Source: Polaribacter sejongensis
Lineage (GTDB): Bacteria > Bacteroidota > Bacteroidia > Flavobacteriales > Flavobacteriaceae
NCBI RefSeq assembly: GCF_038024065.1
Contig: NZ_CP150667.1
Span: 620,001 to 684,000, forward strand
Direction of reading: 5' to 3'
Length of the DNA: 64,000 nucleotides
The position numbers and the translations under genes are program-made. The notes under the pieces were generated by a model. That model was not told the DNA's origin and ran no database searches. It saw only the letters and a program-made list of their open reading frames with translations. Numbering within the stretch: position 1 is the stretch's first letter; each line of letters begins with the position of its first letter. Positions 26,540-35,020 of this stretch are shown here, piece by piece.

Positions 26540-26869
26540 TGAAAAAAATGTGTTGACAAAATGAAAAACAAGAAACACCAATATTAATCCTTTAAAATCA
26601 AATTTGCAACTCCTCAAAAAGTGATGCACTGTACGTGATTTCTGCGTTCCTCGCAATGACCCTGATTGTGGATGCTCGTTGTGTATACGTGTGTGAGATT
26701 CTTGCAGAATGACAAACTAGGTAGATTTAAAATCCATCCGATTTACAAAATAGTACAATTGCAAAATCCAGCGAAGTCAATAATCAATAATAGATTTCGG
26801 CTTCGCTCGATTGTTTACTTATAGATTGTTTTATAGAACTAAAAATCAACTTTTAGAAAGTCATAGTAA
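26540..26869. other. Intergenic region with REP-like repeats
   Basis: Holds fragments of dispersed palindromic repeats (GCGTTCCTCGCAATGACC near 26642-26660; GAGATTCTTGCAGAATGACA near 26695-26714) and a CGGCTTCGCTCGATTG motif near 26798-26813. No gene seen. Confidence 0.6.
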
Positions 26870-27466
26870 TTACATCTTCAAAGTAATTTTGTTTAAAAAG
26901 CCACTGTAATTTTCTAACTCCAGCGGTACATCTGCATTTTTTTCCATATCGTGAAAATGGTGTGTACCTATCAATTCCATACCTGTAAAAGCATTCATTC
27001 TGTGAAACCCAAACATAACCCCTTCATCAACACTTTTTTGATCGAAAAACTCATTTTCTAAAGTAAAAGCTGTTTTGGGTGCGTTCCAACTAGTGGTGAG
27101 TATGTATTTTTTTCCGTGCATCAATCCACCAGTTCCGTAGTTAATATCTGGATTTGTTCTGCTTCTTCCGTCGCTTTTATAAATTCCGTTTTGATGACCT
27201 TCGGTAAAAACTTCATCGATATATTTTTTGAAACCAAATGGAATCTGAAACCACCAAATAGGGGTGTGGTAAATAACGATATCTGCCCATTTAAATTTTT
27301 CTACTTCTTCCTTTGCATCATAATCATCACCAACCTGAGTAGATTTTACAGCAAAATTCTCATTTGAATCAAAGTAATCCATTGTATTATTGAAAAGTGT
27401 TTCGTTAAATCGACCTCCAGAATGTGCAAATGGATGACTTCCATTTATTATAAATATATTTTTCAT
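26870..27466 (-). CDS. mdaB: MdaB-like NADPH:quinone reductase
   Basis: 198 residues, flavodoxin-like fold. It matches E. coli MdaB along its length: IINGSHPFAHSGGRFNETL at the N-terminus (FAD/FMN loop), YDAKEEVEKFKWADIVIYHTPIWWFQIPFGFKKYIDEVFTEGH split over residues about 48-90, SDGRSRTNPDINYGTGGLMHGKKY and TSWNAP. It carries out two-electron reduction of quinones in the cytoplasm. Divergent from a LysR regulator with a perfect inverted repeat between them. Confidence 0.92.
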   Translation of the reverse strand: MKNIFIINGSHPFAHSGGRFNETLFNNTMDYFDSNENFAVKSTQVGDDYDAKEEVEKFKWADIVIYHTPIWWFQIPFGFKKYIDEVFTEGHQNGIYKSDGRSRTNPDINYGTGGLMHGKKYILTTSWNAPKTAFTLENEFFDQKSVDEGVMFGFHRMNAFTGMELIGTHHFHDMEKNADVPLELENYSGFLNKITLKM

Positions 27467-27505
27467 CTTTCTTTATTTAATTATGGACAAAATTAAGTTG
27501 GTTTT

Positions 27506-27539
27506 TTGTATTGTAAAAATAATACAAATCATACCTTTG
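27506..27539. promoter_or_regulatory. LysR-type operator and lysR promoter
   Basis: Perfect inverted repeat TTGTATT-N8-AATACAA (27506-27527), a T-N11-A-like LysR box, 40 nt from the mdaB start. A -7 box TACCTTTG (27532-27539) for the LysR gene lies just after it, so the operator overlaps the -33 region. Confidence 0.7.
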
Positions 27540-27558
27540 TATTATAATATTAATAGTT

Positions 27559-28461
27559 ATGGTAAATTTAGAATGGTATAGAACATTTAAAGAAGTATAT
27601 GAAAACGGCACTTTAACTAAAGCGTCAATTGCTTTATATTCATCTCAACCTGGTGTTAGCGTGCACTTGAATGCATTAGAAGCCTATATTGGGAAAAAAT
27701 TATTTGAACGCACTTCGAGAAAAATGATTCCTACAGAGGATGGAAAATTTTTATACGAATACATTATAGAATCGCTGAACAAGTTGGAAATTGCCGAACA
27801 GCATTTTAAAAGAACAACGCAAGAAACAAATCCTTCTATAAATATTGGTATGTGTTCTGAGATGTTTCAACTCATTATTGAACCCGAAATTCCGAAGTTG
27901 GATTTTGACCTAGTGGCACGATTTGGTGCGCATACAGATTTAATAAAAGACTTGAATAATGGCATTTTAGATTTAGTGATTACGCCCAAAAAACAAAATG
28001 ATAAAAAATCGCTGGTGGAGTATGTCCCTTTTTCGAAAGAAAGAATTATTCTCATTGCAGGAAATAAAACGGATACGACCGAGATAAAAAAGCACATAGA
28101 AGCTAATAATTTGAATTCCTTAGAAGCGGAATTATTGAAAAATAGTTGGTATAGTTCCTCCAACGAAATGGAGCATTTTAGACGTTTTTGGTTTGAGAAT
28201 TTCAATAAAAAACCATCTTTTAAGCCCAACTATATTTTGCCTAATATCACTTCTATCATTCGATGTTTATCTAATGAAAACGGATTGGCATTAGTGCCTG
28301 GTTTTCTATGTCAAAAGGAGATTTCGAATAAAGAAATCAATTTAGTTTGGGAAGGAAAAGTAAAAACCGAAAACACCTTGTATTTTGCCTCAAGAACAGA
28401 TTTGAAATACAAGAAAGAACTAGAGGTGCTTCGAAATATATTTACAGCAAAGATGAAGTAA
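27559..28461 (+). CDS. LysR-family transcriptional regulator
   Basis: 300 residues, standard length. N-terminal HTH (GTLTKASIALYSSQPGVSVHLNALE) and wing KKLFERTSRKMIPTEDGK, then a periplasmic-binding-protein-like effector domain (from about 90). It is divergent from mdaB, its most likely target, through the operator at 27506-27527. The effector is unknown; a quinone or other electrophile would fit. Confidence 0.92.
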   Translation: MVNLEWYRTFKEVYENGTLTKASIALYSSQPGVSVHLNALEAYIGKKLFERTSRKMIPTEDGKFLYEYIIESLNKLEIAEQHFKRTTQETNPSINIGMCSEMFQLIIEPEIPKLDFDLVARFGAHTDLIKDLNNGILDLVITPKKQNDKKSLVEYVPFSKERIILIAGNKTDTTEIKKHIEANNLNSLEAELLKNSWYSSSNEMEHFRRFWFENFNKKPSFKPNYILPNITSIIRCLSNENGLALVPGFLCQKEISNKEINLVWEGKVKTENTLYFASRTDLKYKKELEVLRNIFTAKMK

Positions 28462-28661
28462 TACCCAAATAAACATCAAAATGACCGATTAAATTCGTTT
28501 CTTTTTCCTTAATATTTCAATATAAAATAGAACCATAACTAAGGCTATGATTAGATTTTCTATTTCATATTAAGAAAAAATAATTCAAATTTATTATCAA
28601 TCATTTCGAAATTCATTTGATATAAACAAAATGCACCCGCTTATTATCATTAACAATAAAT

Positions 28662-28687
28662 AAAGCACAACTCTCGCTGTGCTTTTT
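28662..28687 (+). terminator. Intrinsic terminator
   Basis: AAAGCACA (28662-28669) pairs with TGTGCTTT (28678-28685), 8-nt loop, T-tract. It ends the LysR transcript. Confidence 0.7.
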
Positions 28688-28786
28688 GTTTGTATATTAT
28701 TGTTTGCTCATTGTTGTGGGTACGAAGTCAGAGACACTCGCATAGCAGCACTTAGATTTTTCAGAACACTTTGCAGAGCTTGTTAT

Positions 28787-28978
28787 TGGTCTCCGGCAGA
28801 AAAAGGTGCGGATATTTTGTATGATTTAGTGACTTCTAAAACTTATAAAGACGATTCAGGAAAGTATTTTGATAATGATAAAGGAGATCCAAAAGGCTAT
28901 TTTTCGCAAGCATATCCAGATGCTTATGATGGAGCTAAAATTGAAAAATTATTAGTACTAACGGATAGTTTATTCTAA
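28787..28978 (+). pseudogene. Remnant (3' end) of a short-chain dehydrogenase/reductase
   Basis: About 63 codons starting at WSPAEKGADILYDLVTS and ending KIEKLLVLTDSLF resemble the C-terminal tail of SDR proteins. The glycine-rich nucleotide site and YxxxK are absent. The frame can be opened upstream to 28679, but that part runs through a terminator and a non-coding repeat. Next to the second HxlR gene, this may be what is left of a regulated reductase gene. Confidence 0.6.
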
Positions 28979-29032
28979 ACGCTTTAGTTTAAAAAAATAA
29001 TAAGACTACCAATTTGGATAGCCTTATTTAAT

Positions 29033-29422
29033 TTACTTCGCATCCTCAAAAATAAACTCACCTTTTGTTTCTGCAGCGTGTAAACCCCATTCAGTAATTA
29101 GGGTTAAAATAGGTGTAAGGGTTTCACCAAATTCGGTAAGCTTATATTCTACTTTTAAAGGTGGTTTTTTTGTAAAGACTTTTCTGCTAACCATACCATC
29201 GGCTTCTAATTGCTTCAATTGTAAACTTAAAGTACGCTCTGTAATACCTGGAATTTCCTTTCTCAATTCGTTGTAACGTTTTTTATCGCCAATTAAGTGG
29301 GTAAGGATTACGCTTTTCCATTTTCCGCCAATCAATTCCATTGCTGCACTTGTTGGGCAGAAGGATATTTTATCGTTTATTTTAATCTTTGGCTTTTTTT
29401 CAAACAGTTCTTTTCTGTCCAT
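29033..29422 (-). CDS. HxlR-family (YodB-like) winged-helix regulator 2
   Basis: 129 residues. HxlR core ELIGGKWKSVILTHLIGDKKRYNELRKEIPGITERTLSLQLKQL split over residues about 29-75, ending WGLHAAETKGEF. The cysteine in ISFCPTS lies just ahead of helix 1, where YodB-type proteins carry the sensing thiol. It is divergent from nitroreductase 3. Its own promoter carries the same 17-bp operator as regulator 1, so auto- and cross-regulation are predicted. Confidence 0.92.
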   Translation of the reverse strand: MDRKELFEKKPKIKINDKISFCPTSAAMELIGGKWKSVILTHLIGDKKRYNELRKEIPGITERTLSLQLKQLEADGMVSRKVFTKKPPLKVEYKLTEFGETLTPILTLITEWGLHAAETKGEFIFEDAK

Positions 29423-29484
29423 AATGATATATATTTATGAAAGTAACATACGAATATGTACTCTCTTTTTAATAGATTCTTCTG

Positions 29485-29531
29485 CAAATTTAATGGACTT
29501 TAATTTAGTGTGCAACTATATTTTGTATAGT
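29485..29531 (-). promoter_or_regulatory. HxlR gene 2 promoter with adjacent operator
   Basis: Minus strand: operator ACTATACAAAATATAGT (29531-29515), -33 TTG (29515-29513), 20-nt spacer, -7 box TAAATTTG (29492-29485). Same layout as at 5069-5115, but with a 62-nt leader. Confidence 0.78.
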
Positions 29532-29605
29532 AAAAATATTTACACTTAAAGAATTGATTAAAAGTGGGTTGTAAAATTATCTTATACTATACTTTATGAC
29601 CATTA

Positions 29606-29655
29606 TTGCACAGCAATGAAACTACACATACTTTTGTCACTATAATTTTGATAGT
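29606..29655 (+). promoter_or_regulatory. Promoter and HxlR operator of nitroreductase gene 3
   Basis: TTG (29606-29608), 20-nt spacer, TACTTTTG (29629-29636), 2 nt, operator ACTATAATTTTGATAGT (29639-29655). Conserved upstream block ATACTATACTTTATGACC at 29584-29601. Confidence 0.82.
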
Positions 29656-29681
29656 ATAATTTACCAACTAAATATAAAAAG

Positions 29682-30335
29682 ATGAATTTAAGTGAGATTT
29701 TAAACAGCCGCTATACCGTAAAAGAATTTGATGAGACAAAAAAAATAACGGATAAAGACTTTAATCAAATCAAATCTTTATTACGTTTAAGTCCATCAAG
29801 TATAAACCTACAGCCTTGGCATTTTATAATTGCTGATACGGCAGCTGGAAAAAAGCGTATTGCAAAAGGCACGGAAGAAACCTTTCCTTTTAATACACCA
29901 AAGGTTTTGGATGCTTCTCACGTAATTGTAATTGCAGCAAAAACAAATGTCGATGAGAATTATATAAAAAGCATTCAAGATAAAGAGGACGAAGACGGAC
30001 GTTATGCAAAACAAGAATATAAAGACCAAGCTTATGCAGGACGTATGATGTTTGCAAACCTGCATCGATATGACCTAAAGGATGTACAACCTTGGATAGA
30101 AAAACAAGTGTACCTTAATATGGGGTCATTGTTAATAGGAGCTGCAGTTTTAGGTATAGATGCTTGCCCAATGGAAGGCGTAGATGTAAAAGCTTTAGAT
30201 AAAGAGTTTGGCTTGCATGAAAAAGGCTACACAGCTCTTGCAGTGGTGTCTTTAGGATACAGAAAAGACACCGATTTCAATTCTAAACTTCCAAAATCTA
30301 GATTTTCAGAAGAGACCATTATTACCAAATTATAA
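29682..30335 (+). CDS. NfsB-like FMN nitroreductase, copy 3
   Basis: 217 residues, same length as E. coli NfsB and the most NfsB-like of the three (DASHVIVIAAKT, QDKEDEDGRYA, PMEGVDVKALDKEFGLHEKGY, LPKSRF). First gene of the longest nitroreductase operon: alpha/beta hydrolase, SnoaL-like protein, double-ABM protein and probably the CMD/SMP-30 gene. Expected role as in the other copies. Confidence 0.92.
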   Translation: MNLSEILNSRYTVKEFDETKKITDKDFNQIKSLLRLSPSSINLQPWHFIIADTAAGKKRIAKGTEETFPFNTPKVLDASHVIVIAAKTNVDENYIKSIQDKEDEDGRYAKQEYKDQAYAGRMMFANLHRYDLKDVQPWIEKQVYLNMGSLLIGAAVLGIDACPMEGVDVKALDKEFGLHEKGYTALAVVSLGYRKDTDFNSKLPKSRFSEETIITKL

Positions 30336-30358
30336 ACCTTATAAAAATCATATAACTA

Positions 30359-31279
30359 ATGAAAAAATTCTTTAAAATAATTGGAGGTATCATCGCTGGC
30401 TTACTTGTAATTGGAGTTATTGTATTTTTCTTTTTTCCAAAAGTGTTGGTAGATCAAACGAATGTTAGTTATGCCAATGCAGCAAACTTAGAAAAGAAAA
30501 CGGTGGAAGTAAATGGATACACCGTGCATTTTTACGAAAGTAAAGCGAATAATGATAAACCGGACTTTGTAATGCTTCACGGAATGGCAGATGATAAAAA
30601 TAGCTTTTTACAAACTGCTAAATTCTTATCAAATGAGTATCATCTAATTCTTCCTGATTTGGCTGGACATGGTGAGAATGAAAGAAAACAGGGATTGGAC
30701 TATTCTATTAATGGACAAGCCACTTTTCTAAAATCGTTTTTAACTAAACTTAACGTAACAAAATTTAACCTAATTGGTAATTCAATGGGAGGGCATACAG
30801 CTGCTGCCTACGCTATAAAATACCCTAATGACGTTAAAAATTTAGTTTTGTTAGATGCTGCAGGCATTAAAATAGAAGACCACGTTGTGTATGGTGGTTT
30901 TGGTAAAAAAATCGAAAATAAAGAAGAGTTAAATGTTGTGCTTCTACGTGTTTTTTATAAAGTACCAGACCTTCCAGGACCAATAGCGAACTATATGATT
31001 GAGACCGTGAATAACAGTAAAGATTTTGTTGATGACACTTTGATTCCTGCAATTACAAACGGAAAATACTTCAATCTTAAAGACGATGTTCGGTCTATAA
31101 AAGCGCCAACATTAGTATTACAAGGTAAACACGATGAAGTGGTACGGTTGAATGCAGCTGAATATTACAAAAACCACATTCCGAATGCAACTTTAGTAGT
31201 TATCGAAAACGCAGCACATTCTCCTCAATTAGAAGTTCCTGAAGAAGTTGCTAACGATATTAAAAAATTTATAAAATAA
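30359..31279 (+). CDS. Alpha/beta hydrolase, membrane-anchored
   Basis: 306 residues. One N-terminal membrane segment (7-26) and then an alpha/beta hydrolase. Oxyanion region LHGMADDKNSF (73-83), nucleophile Ser142 in GNSMGG, acid Asp259 in GKHDEV, His287 in ENAAHSP. The complete triad points to an esterase or C-C hydrolase (MhpC/XylF-like), probably facing the periplasm. Second gene in the nitroreductase 3 operon, 23 nt after it. Confidence 0.88.
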   Translation: MKKFFKIIGGIIAGLLVIGVIVFFFFPKVLVDQTNVSYANAANLEKKTVEVNGYTVHFYESKANNDKPDFVMLHGMADDKNSFLQTAKFLSNEYHLILPDLAGHGENERKQGLDYSINGQATFLKSFLTKLNVTKFNLIGNSMGGHTAAAYAIKYPNDVKNLVLLDAAGIKIEDHVVYGGFGKKIENKEELNVVLLRVFYKVPDLPGPIANYMIETVNNSKDFVDDTLIPAITNGKYFNLKDDVRSIKAPTLVLQGKHDEVVRLNAAEYYKNHIPNATLVVIENAAHSPQLEVPEEVANDIKKFIK

Positions 31280-31291
31280 TAAAAACACATA

Positions 31292-32143
31292 ATGATGAAT
31301 ACGAACACAAAAATTATGCATGCAGCTATTGTGCAATATCATCGTTGGTATCTTTTTTACGAACGTGATTTTGAAAACAAGCAACGATTAGAAAATCAGT
31401 TAGAAATTTTAGCAGATTCTGTAAAAATGAAATCTGCAGCGGGAGAAATGCAGGGCAAAGAAAATTATCATGAAAGATTAAAAGTTTATAAAGGGTGGAA
31501 AAATGCGCATCATATCCAAAATATAACGGTTCACAAATTAGAGGATGGCACTATGAATCTTGAGGCTGATATTGTATATCAAAATTTAAAACCAGATGGA
31601 TCTAATTATAGTTATCCATTGCATTATAGTACGTTTTTAAAAGAAGTCCCTAATGCGCTATTACCAGTTTTTACAGAGATAAATATTCAGCCTACGGGCG
31701 AAATTAAGAATCCTACATTTAAAGACGCTTATCCGGAAAACAGAATGTTATCGCTAATGCATTATTGGTTGTTAAATATGGAACAATTAGATGGTAATGT
31801 GGCCTCTTTTAAAGAAGTATTAGCTGAAGATTTTAAACTTAATTTCTCAACAAATAGTGAGCCTATTGTTACCATAGAACAATTAGAAAAATGGTTAAAT
31901 GGAACACCATTGCAATTAAATAAAAGCAGTCATTCTCCAGAGAATTTTTCTATGAAAGTTATTTCAGAGAACCAATATGAAGTTAACGTTGATTTTGTTT
32001 GGAATGGAGAAACAAAAGACGGACAAATAGTTACGGCAACTACAGCACATCATTGGATTGTAGAGGATAATCCTAATGATAGATTTGCAAAAATAAAAGA
32101 GGTTACCATAACCCAAAAAGCACCACTAACTCGAAAAAAGTAA
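31292..32143 (+). CDS. SnoaL/NTF2-like protein, probably two domains
   Basis: 283 residues (or 282 from the second Met). No signal peptide. Two similar halves of about 130 residues each contain helix-rich starts (HAAIVQYHRWYLFYERDFEN; LSLMHYWLLNMEQLDGNVASF) followed by beta-rich parts ending HHWIVEDN. This is the pattern of SnoaL-like NTF2 folds. Function unknown; such proteins act as small-molecule isomerases, cyclases or binding modules. It sits 12 nt after the hydrolase. Confidence 0.65.
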   Translation: MMNTNTKIMHAAIVQYHRWYLFYERDFENKQRLENQLEILADSVKMKSAAGEMQGKENYHERLKVYKGWKNAHHIQNITVHKLEDGTMNLEADIVYQNLKPDGSNYSYPLHYSTFLKEVPNALLPVFTEINIQPTGEIKNPTFKDAYPENRMLSLMHYWLLNMEQLDGNVASFKEVLAEDFKLNFSTNSEPIVTIEQLEKWLNGTPLQLNKSSHSPENFSMKVISENQYEVNVDFVWNGETKDGQIVTATTAHHWIVEDNPNDRFAKIKEVTITQKAPLTRKK

Positions 32144-32164
32144 ATTTTTTATAAACACATAATT

Positions 32165-32788
32165 ATGAAAAGTACCATAGTAAAATTCACAGCAAAACCA
32201 GCACACGCAACAAGTTTTGCAGCAACGTTAAAAGAAGCACAAGCTGCAACAGAAAAAGAAGCTGGTAATAAAGAAATAAAAGTATTTGTATCGAATACAG
32301 ATGCCAATGTATTTTTTGTGTACGAACGTTGGGAAGACAATGCAGCAATAACATCTCACGATAACGAACCACACATGCAGAAGTTAATGCAAGTAGGGCA
32401 AACGACCTTGGAAACTGTGCCCGATTTTTATTTCTTAGGAGATACCAATCCGTTACCAGATCGTTCAAAATCTCCAAATGCTGAAGATGAATTATTCATT
32501 ATTTTCTTCATATTTAAGTTGAAGCCCAATTATAAAAAACAAGTTTTAGCACAGTTTGAAGATCATGTTATCAACACAAGAAAAGAAGAGCAAGGAAACA
32601 TTTTTTTTGATTTATATACGGTAGACGACCAAGAAGATACTTTGGCGGTTTATGAACACTGGAGAAAAGAATCTGATGTTTGGGATATTCATTTTCATCA
32701 ACCATACGCCATGAAAACAGGAAAATTGTTAGAAGAAGCGGTAGAAGGAGATTTAAAACAGTACATGCATTTTGTTACTGAAATTTAA
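32165..32788 (+). CDS. Tandem ABM-domain protein
   Basis: 207 residues with two ABM (dimeric alpha+beta barrel) domains in one chain: 1-95 (KFTAKPAHATSFAATLKE, VFFVYERWED) and 108-207 (IFKLKPNYKKQVLAQFEDHV, NIFFDLYTVDDQ, AVYEHWRKES). Single-domain relatives dimerise, so this chain could fold as one intramolecular pair. Likely a quinol or aromatic monooxygenase of the YgiN type. 21 nt after the SnoaL-like gene. Confidence 0.85.
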   Translation: MKSTIVKFTAKPAHATSFAATLKEAQAATEKEAGNKEIKVFVSNTDANVFFVYERWEDNAAITSHDNEPHMQKLMQVGQTTLETVPDFYFLGDTNPLPDRSKSPNAEDELFIIFFIFKLKPNYKKQVLAQFEDHVINTRKEEQGNIFFDLYTVDDQEDTLAVYEHWRKESDVWDIHFHQPYAMKTGKLLEEAVEGDLKQYMHFVTEI

Positions 32789-32925
32789 TCGTAATTCTCT
32801 TTTGACCGAAAATCACTATTTAAAAAAATCAAGTGAATTTAAAACTTTCTTTATATAGAGAAGTTTAAAAATAGAAAAATAAAACAAAAGCAGCTCTAAA
32901 ACTAGAGCTAAACATAACTGATAAA

Positions 32926-34218
32926 ATGAACATATTAAAAAAACAAATTGTCTTAATTTTTGCTTTAGGTATTAATTACTTGGCATTGGCACAAATAACA
33001 AAAGAAGATAACTATAAAACAGGTGTAAAAATTGTAAATGAGGTAAATGGAGAAGGCGCTTCCAAAAGTCTAGAAGCTGCTTTTAAAAGCGTATCTCCAG
33101 ATATGTCAGAATACATAATTCGTTATGGTTTTGGCGAAATTTACAACAGACCAGGTTTAGATTTTAAAACAAAAGAATTACTAATTATTGCAAGTCTAAC
33201 TACACAAGCTAATGCAAAATCTCAATTAAAATCGCATATGAAGGCGGCCTTAAATACTGGAGTAACTCCAAATGAGATTTCTGAAACGATGATTTTGCTG
33301 AGTCTATATACTGGTTTTCCGGCTGCAAACAATGGCGTTTTTGCTTTGAAAGAAGTTTTAGATGAAACTAATTATACAGCTTCTTCTAAAATGAATTCAA
33401 CGGATCAATTAGTTAAAAACTGGGAATTAGAGGGCTTTGCTATGCCAGAATCTATAGTCGCTTCTCCAACTGAAGATTGGTTGTATGTTTCTAATGTAAA
33501 TCAGAATGAAAAAGGATATATAAGCCGAATTACAAAAGCAGGTAAAGTAGATAATTACAAATGGGTTACAGGTTTAAATAATCCTGCAGGTTTGGCATTG
33601 TATCAAGATAAATTATATGTGGGTGACGGTAATGAATTGCATATTATTGATGTAAAAAAGGGGAAGTTACTAGCGAGTATTTCTTCAAAAGAGGCAATGG
33701 CTTTAAATGACGTAGCGATTTCAAAAGATGGGCAAGTATTTGTTTCGGATATTGCTAGTGGTAAAATTTTCACGCTAGAAAATAATAAGCTAGTGGTTTG
33801 GTTTCAAACATCAGAAATTAAGCATCCTAATGGTATTTTTATTCAAGATGATAATTTGGTTATTGCCAATTTTGGTTCAGAATTATCTTTGTCCTTAACT
33901 CCTGATAAATACGGAAGTGTGTATAAAGTCGATCTAATAGATAAGTCTTTTGCTATGATTAAAAGTTCTTATCAATTAGGTGCTTTAGACGGATTAACGG
34001 CAGTTAAAGATGGTTATTTAGTAACCGGAGGTACTGTAAGTGATTTGTTTTTTATCAATAAGGATACTCGAAAAAGAATAGGAACATTTCCAAAAGGATT
34101 AGCAGATATCAGTATAGAAAATAACACATTGTATGCTCCAATTCTCTTTAGTAATAAAATTGAATCCTTTTCACTACCAAGAGACCTTACCACAAGTAAA
34201 ATTGTTGATGAGAAGTAA
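32926..34218 (+). CDS. Secreted CMD-domain / SMP-30-like beta-propeller fusion
   Basis: 430 residues. Signal peptide (to about 22, LALAQ). Residues about 30-145 are a carboxymuconolactone decarboxylase-like (AhpD-type) domain: RYGFGEIYNRPGLDFKTKEL, ASLTTQANAKSQLKSHMKAAL, GVTPNEISETMILLSLYTGFPAA. It lacks the CxxC of AhpD, so it is the decarboxylase/hydrolase subgroup. Residues about 150-425 are repeated blades of an SMP-30/gluconolactonase-like propeller (ESIVASPTEDWLYVSN, GLNNPAGLALYQDKLYVGDG, HPNGIFIQDDNLVIANFG). It sits 137 nt after the ABM gene, with two hairpins in the gap, so it may be read through or have its own promoter. Confidence 0.82.
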   Translation: MNILKKQIVLIFALGINYLALAQITKEDNYKTGVKIVNEVNGEGASKSLEAAFKSVSPDMSEYIIRYGFGEIYNRPGLDFKTKELLIIASLTTQANAKSQLKSHMKAALNTGVTPNEISETMILLSLYTGFPAANNGVFALKEVLDETNYTASSKMNSTDQLVKNWELEGFAMPESIVASPTEDWLYVSNVNQNEKGYISRITKAGKVDNYKWVTGLNNPAGLALYQDKLYVGDGNELHIIDVKKGKLLASISSKEAMALNDVAISKDGQVFVSDIASGKIFTLENNKLVVWFQTSEIKHPNGIFIQDDNLVIANFGSELSLSLTPDKYGSVYKVDLIDKSFAMIKSSYQLGALDGLTAVKDGYLVTGGTVSDLFFINKDTRKRIGTFPKGLADISIENNTLYAPILFSNKIESFSLPRDLTTSKIVDEK

Positions 34219-34263
34219 CAAGACATCATCATAAAAAAAAGAAGATTTAAATAAATTAAAAAC

Positions 34264-34284
34264 ACAAAGCCCTGAAAGCTTTGT
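34264..34284 (+). terminator. Weak hairpin, possible terminator
   Basis: ACAAAGC (34264-34270) pairs with GCTTTGT (34278-34284). The T-tract is poor, so termination is uncertain. Confidence 0.35.
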
Positions 34285-34363
34285 ATTTGCGCTTAGAATA
34301 ATATTAAAAGAGATTATAGAAAATAAGAATTCTATATAAATAGTGCTAAAAAAACGAGATAAA

Positions 34364-34957
34364 ATGAAATACGAAATTACAATGTTTTCCGATTTTCAAT
34401 GCCCATATTGCTACATTGCAAAAGGAACTATTGATAGCCTGAAAAAAGAATACGATATTGAAATTAACTTTAGAGGTTATGAAATTCATTCAGACATACC
34501 GGAAAACGGTATTCCTTCAAAAGATTATTTCCCAAATGCAAAACAGAAAAATGTTCAGCTACAAGAATTTGGACGTCAATACGGCTATGAATTTGCAGAT
34601 ATAACTGCGATGCCTAATTCTAACAAAGCATTACAAGTTGCAGAGTATGCTAAAGAGGTAAACAAATCTGATGCCTTTAATACACTAATGTACGAAGCAT
34701 TCTTTTTTAAGGACATAAACATAAGTTTGGTTCCCGAAATAAAGAAAATGGCATTGACAGTAGGTATTTCAGAAGCAGAAGTCGATCAGGTTTTTGCTAC
34801 TAATAAGTATAAAAAAATATTAGAAGCCAATAAAATGTTTTGTATGGATAATAATATTTCTAGTGTTCCAGCTTTTATTATTAATAATAAAATTATAGTG
34901 GTTGGGGCTCAAAGTGCTGAAAATTTCAGAAAAGTCTTTGAAGAATTAAAAGTATAA
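34364..34957 (+). CDS. DsbA/FrnE-family thioredoxin-fold oxidoreductase
   Basis: 197 residues from the ATG at 34364. A GTG 21 nt upstream in frame is less likely because relatives begin at the strand MKYEITMFSDF. Catalytic CPYC at residues 13-16, an inserted helical domain (about 65-150), and the cis-Pro loop NISSVPAFIINNK near 165-177. No signal peptide, so it is a cytoplasmic 2-hydroxychromene-isomerase/FrnE-like enzyme acting on thiols or glutathione-like adducts. It precedes the SigZ/ArsM group but has none of their promoter motif. Confidence 0.88.
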   Translation: MKYEITMFSDFQCPYCYIAKGTIDSLKKEYDIEINFRGYEIHSDIPENGIPSKDYFPNAKQKNVQLQEFGRQYGYEFADITAMPNSNKALQVAEYAKEVNKSDAFNTLMYEAFFFKDINISLVPEIKKMALTVGISEAEVDQVFATNKYKKILEANKMFCMDNNISSVPAFIINNKIIVVGAQSAENFRKVFEELKV

Positions 34958-35020
34958 ATGAACAATATTAATTCACTGTATGAAATGGCTTGTGTGCAAA
35001 TTCAATTTAATATTTAAAAA

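Noticed and set aside
28679..28786. Full 99-codon gene starting at 28679.
   Set aside because: The first third lies in a terminator and non-coding repeat; only the SDR-like tail has coding character.
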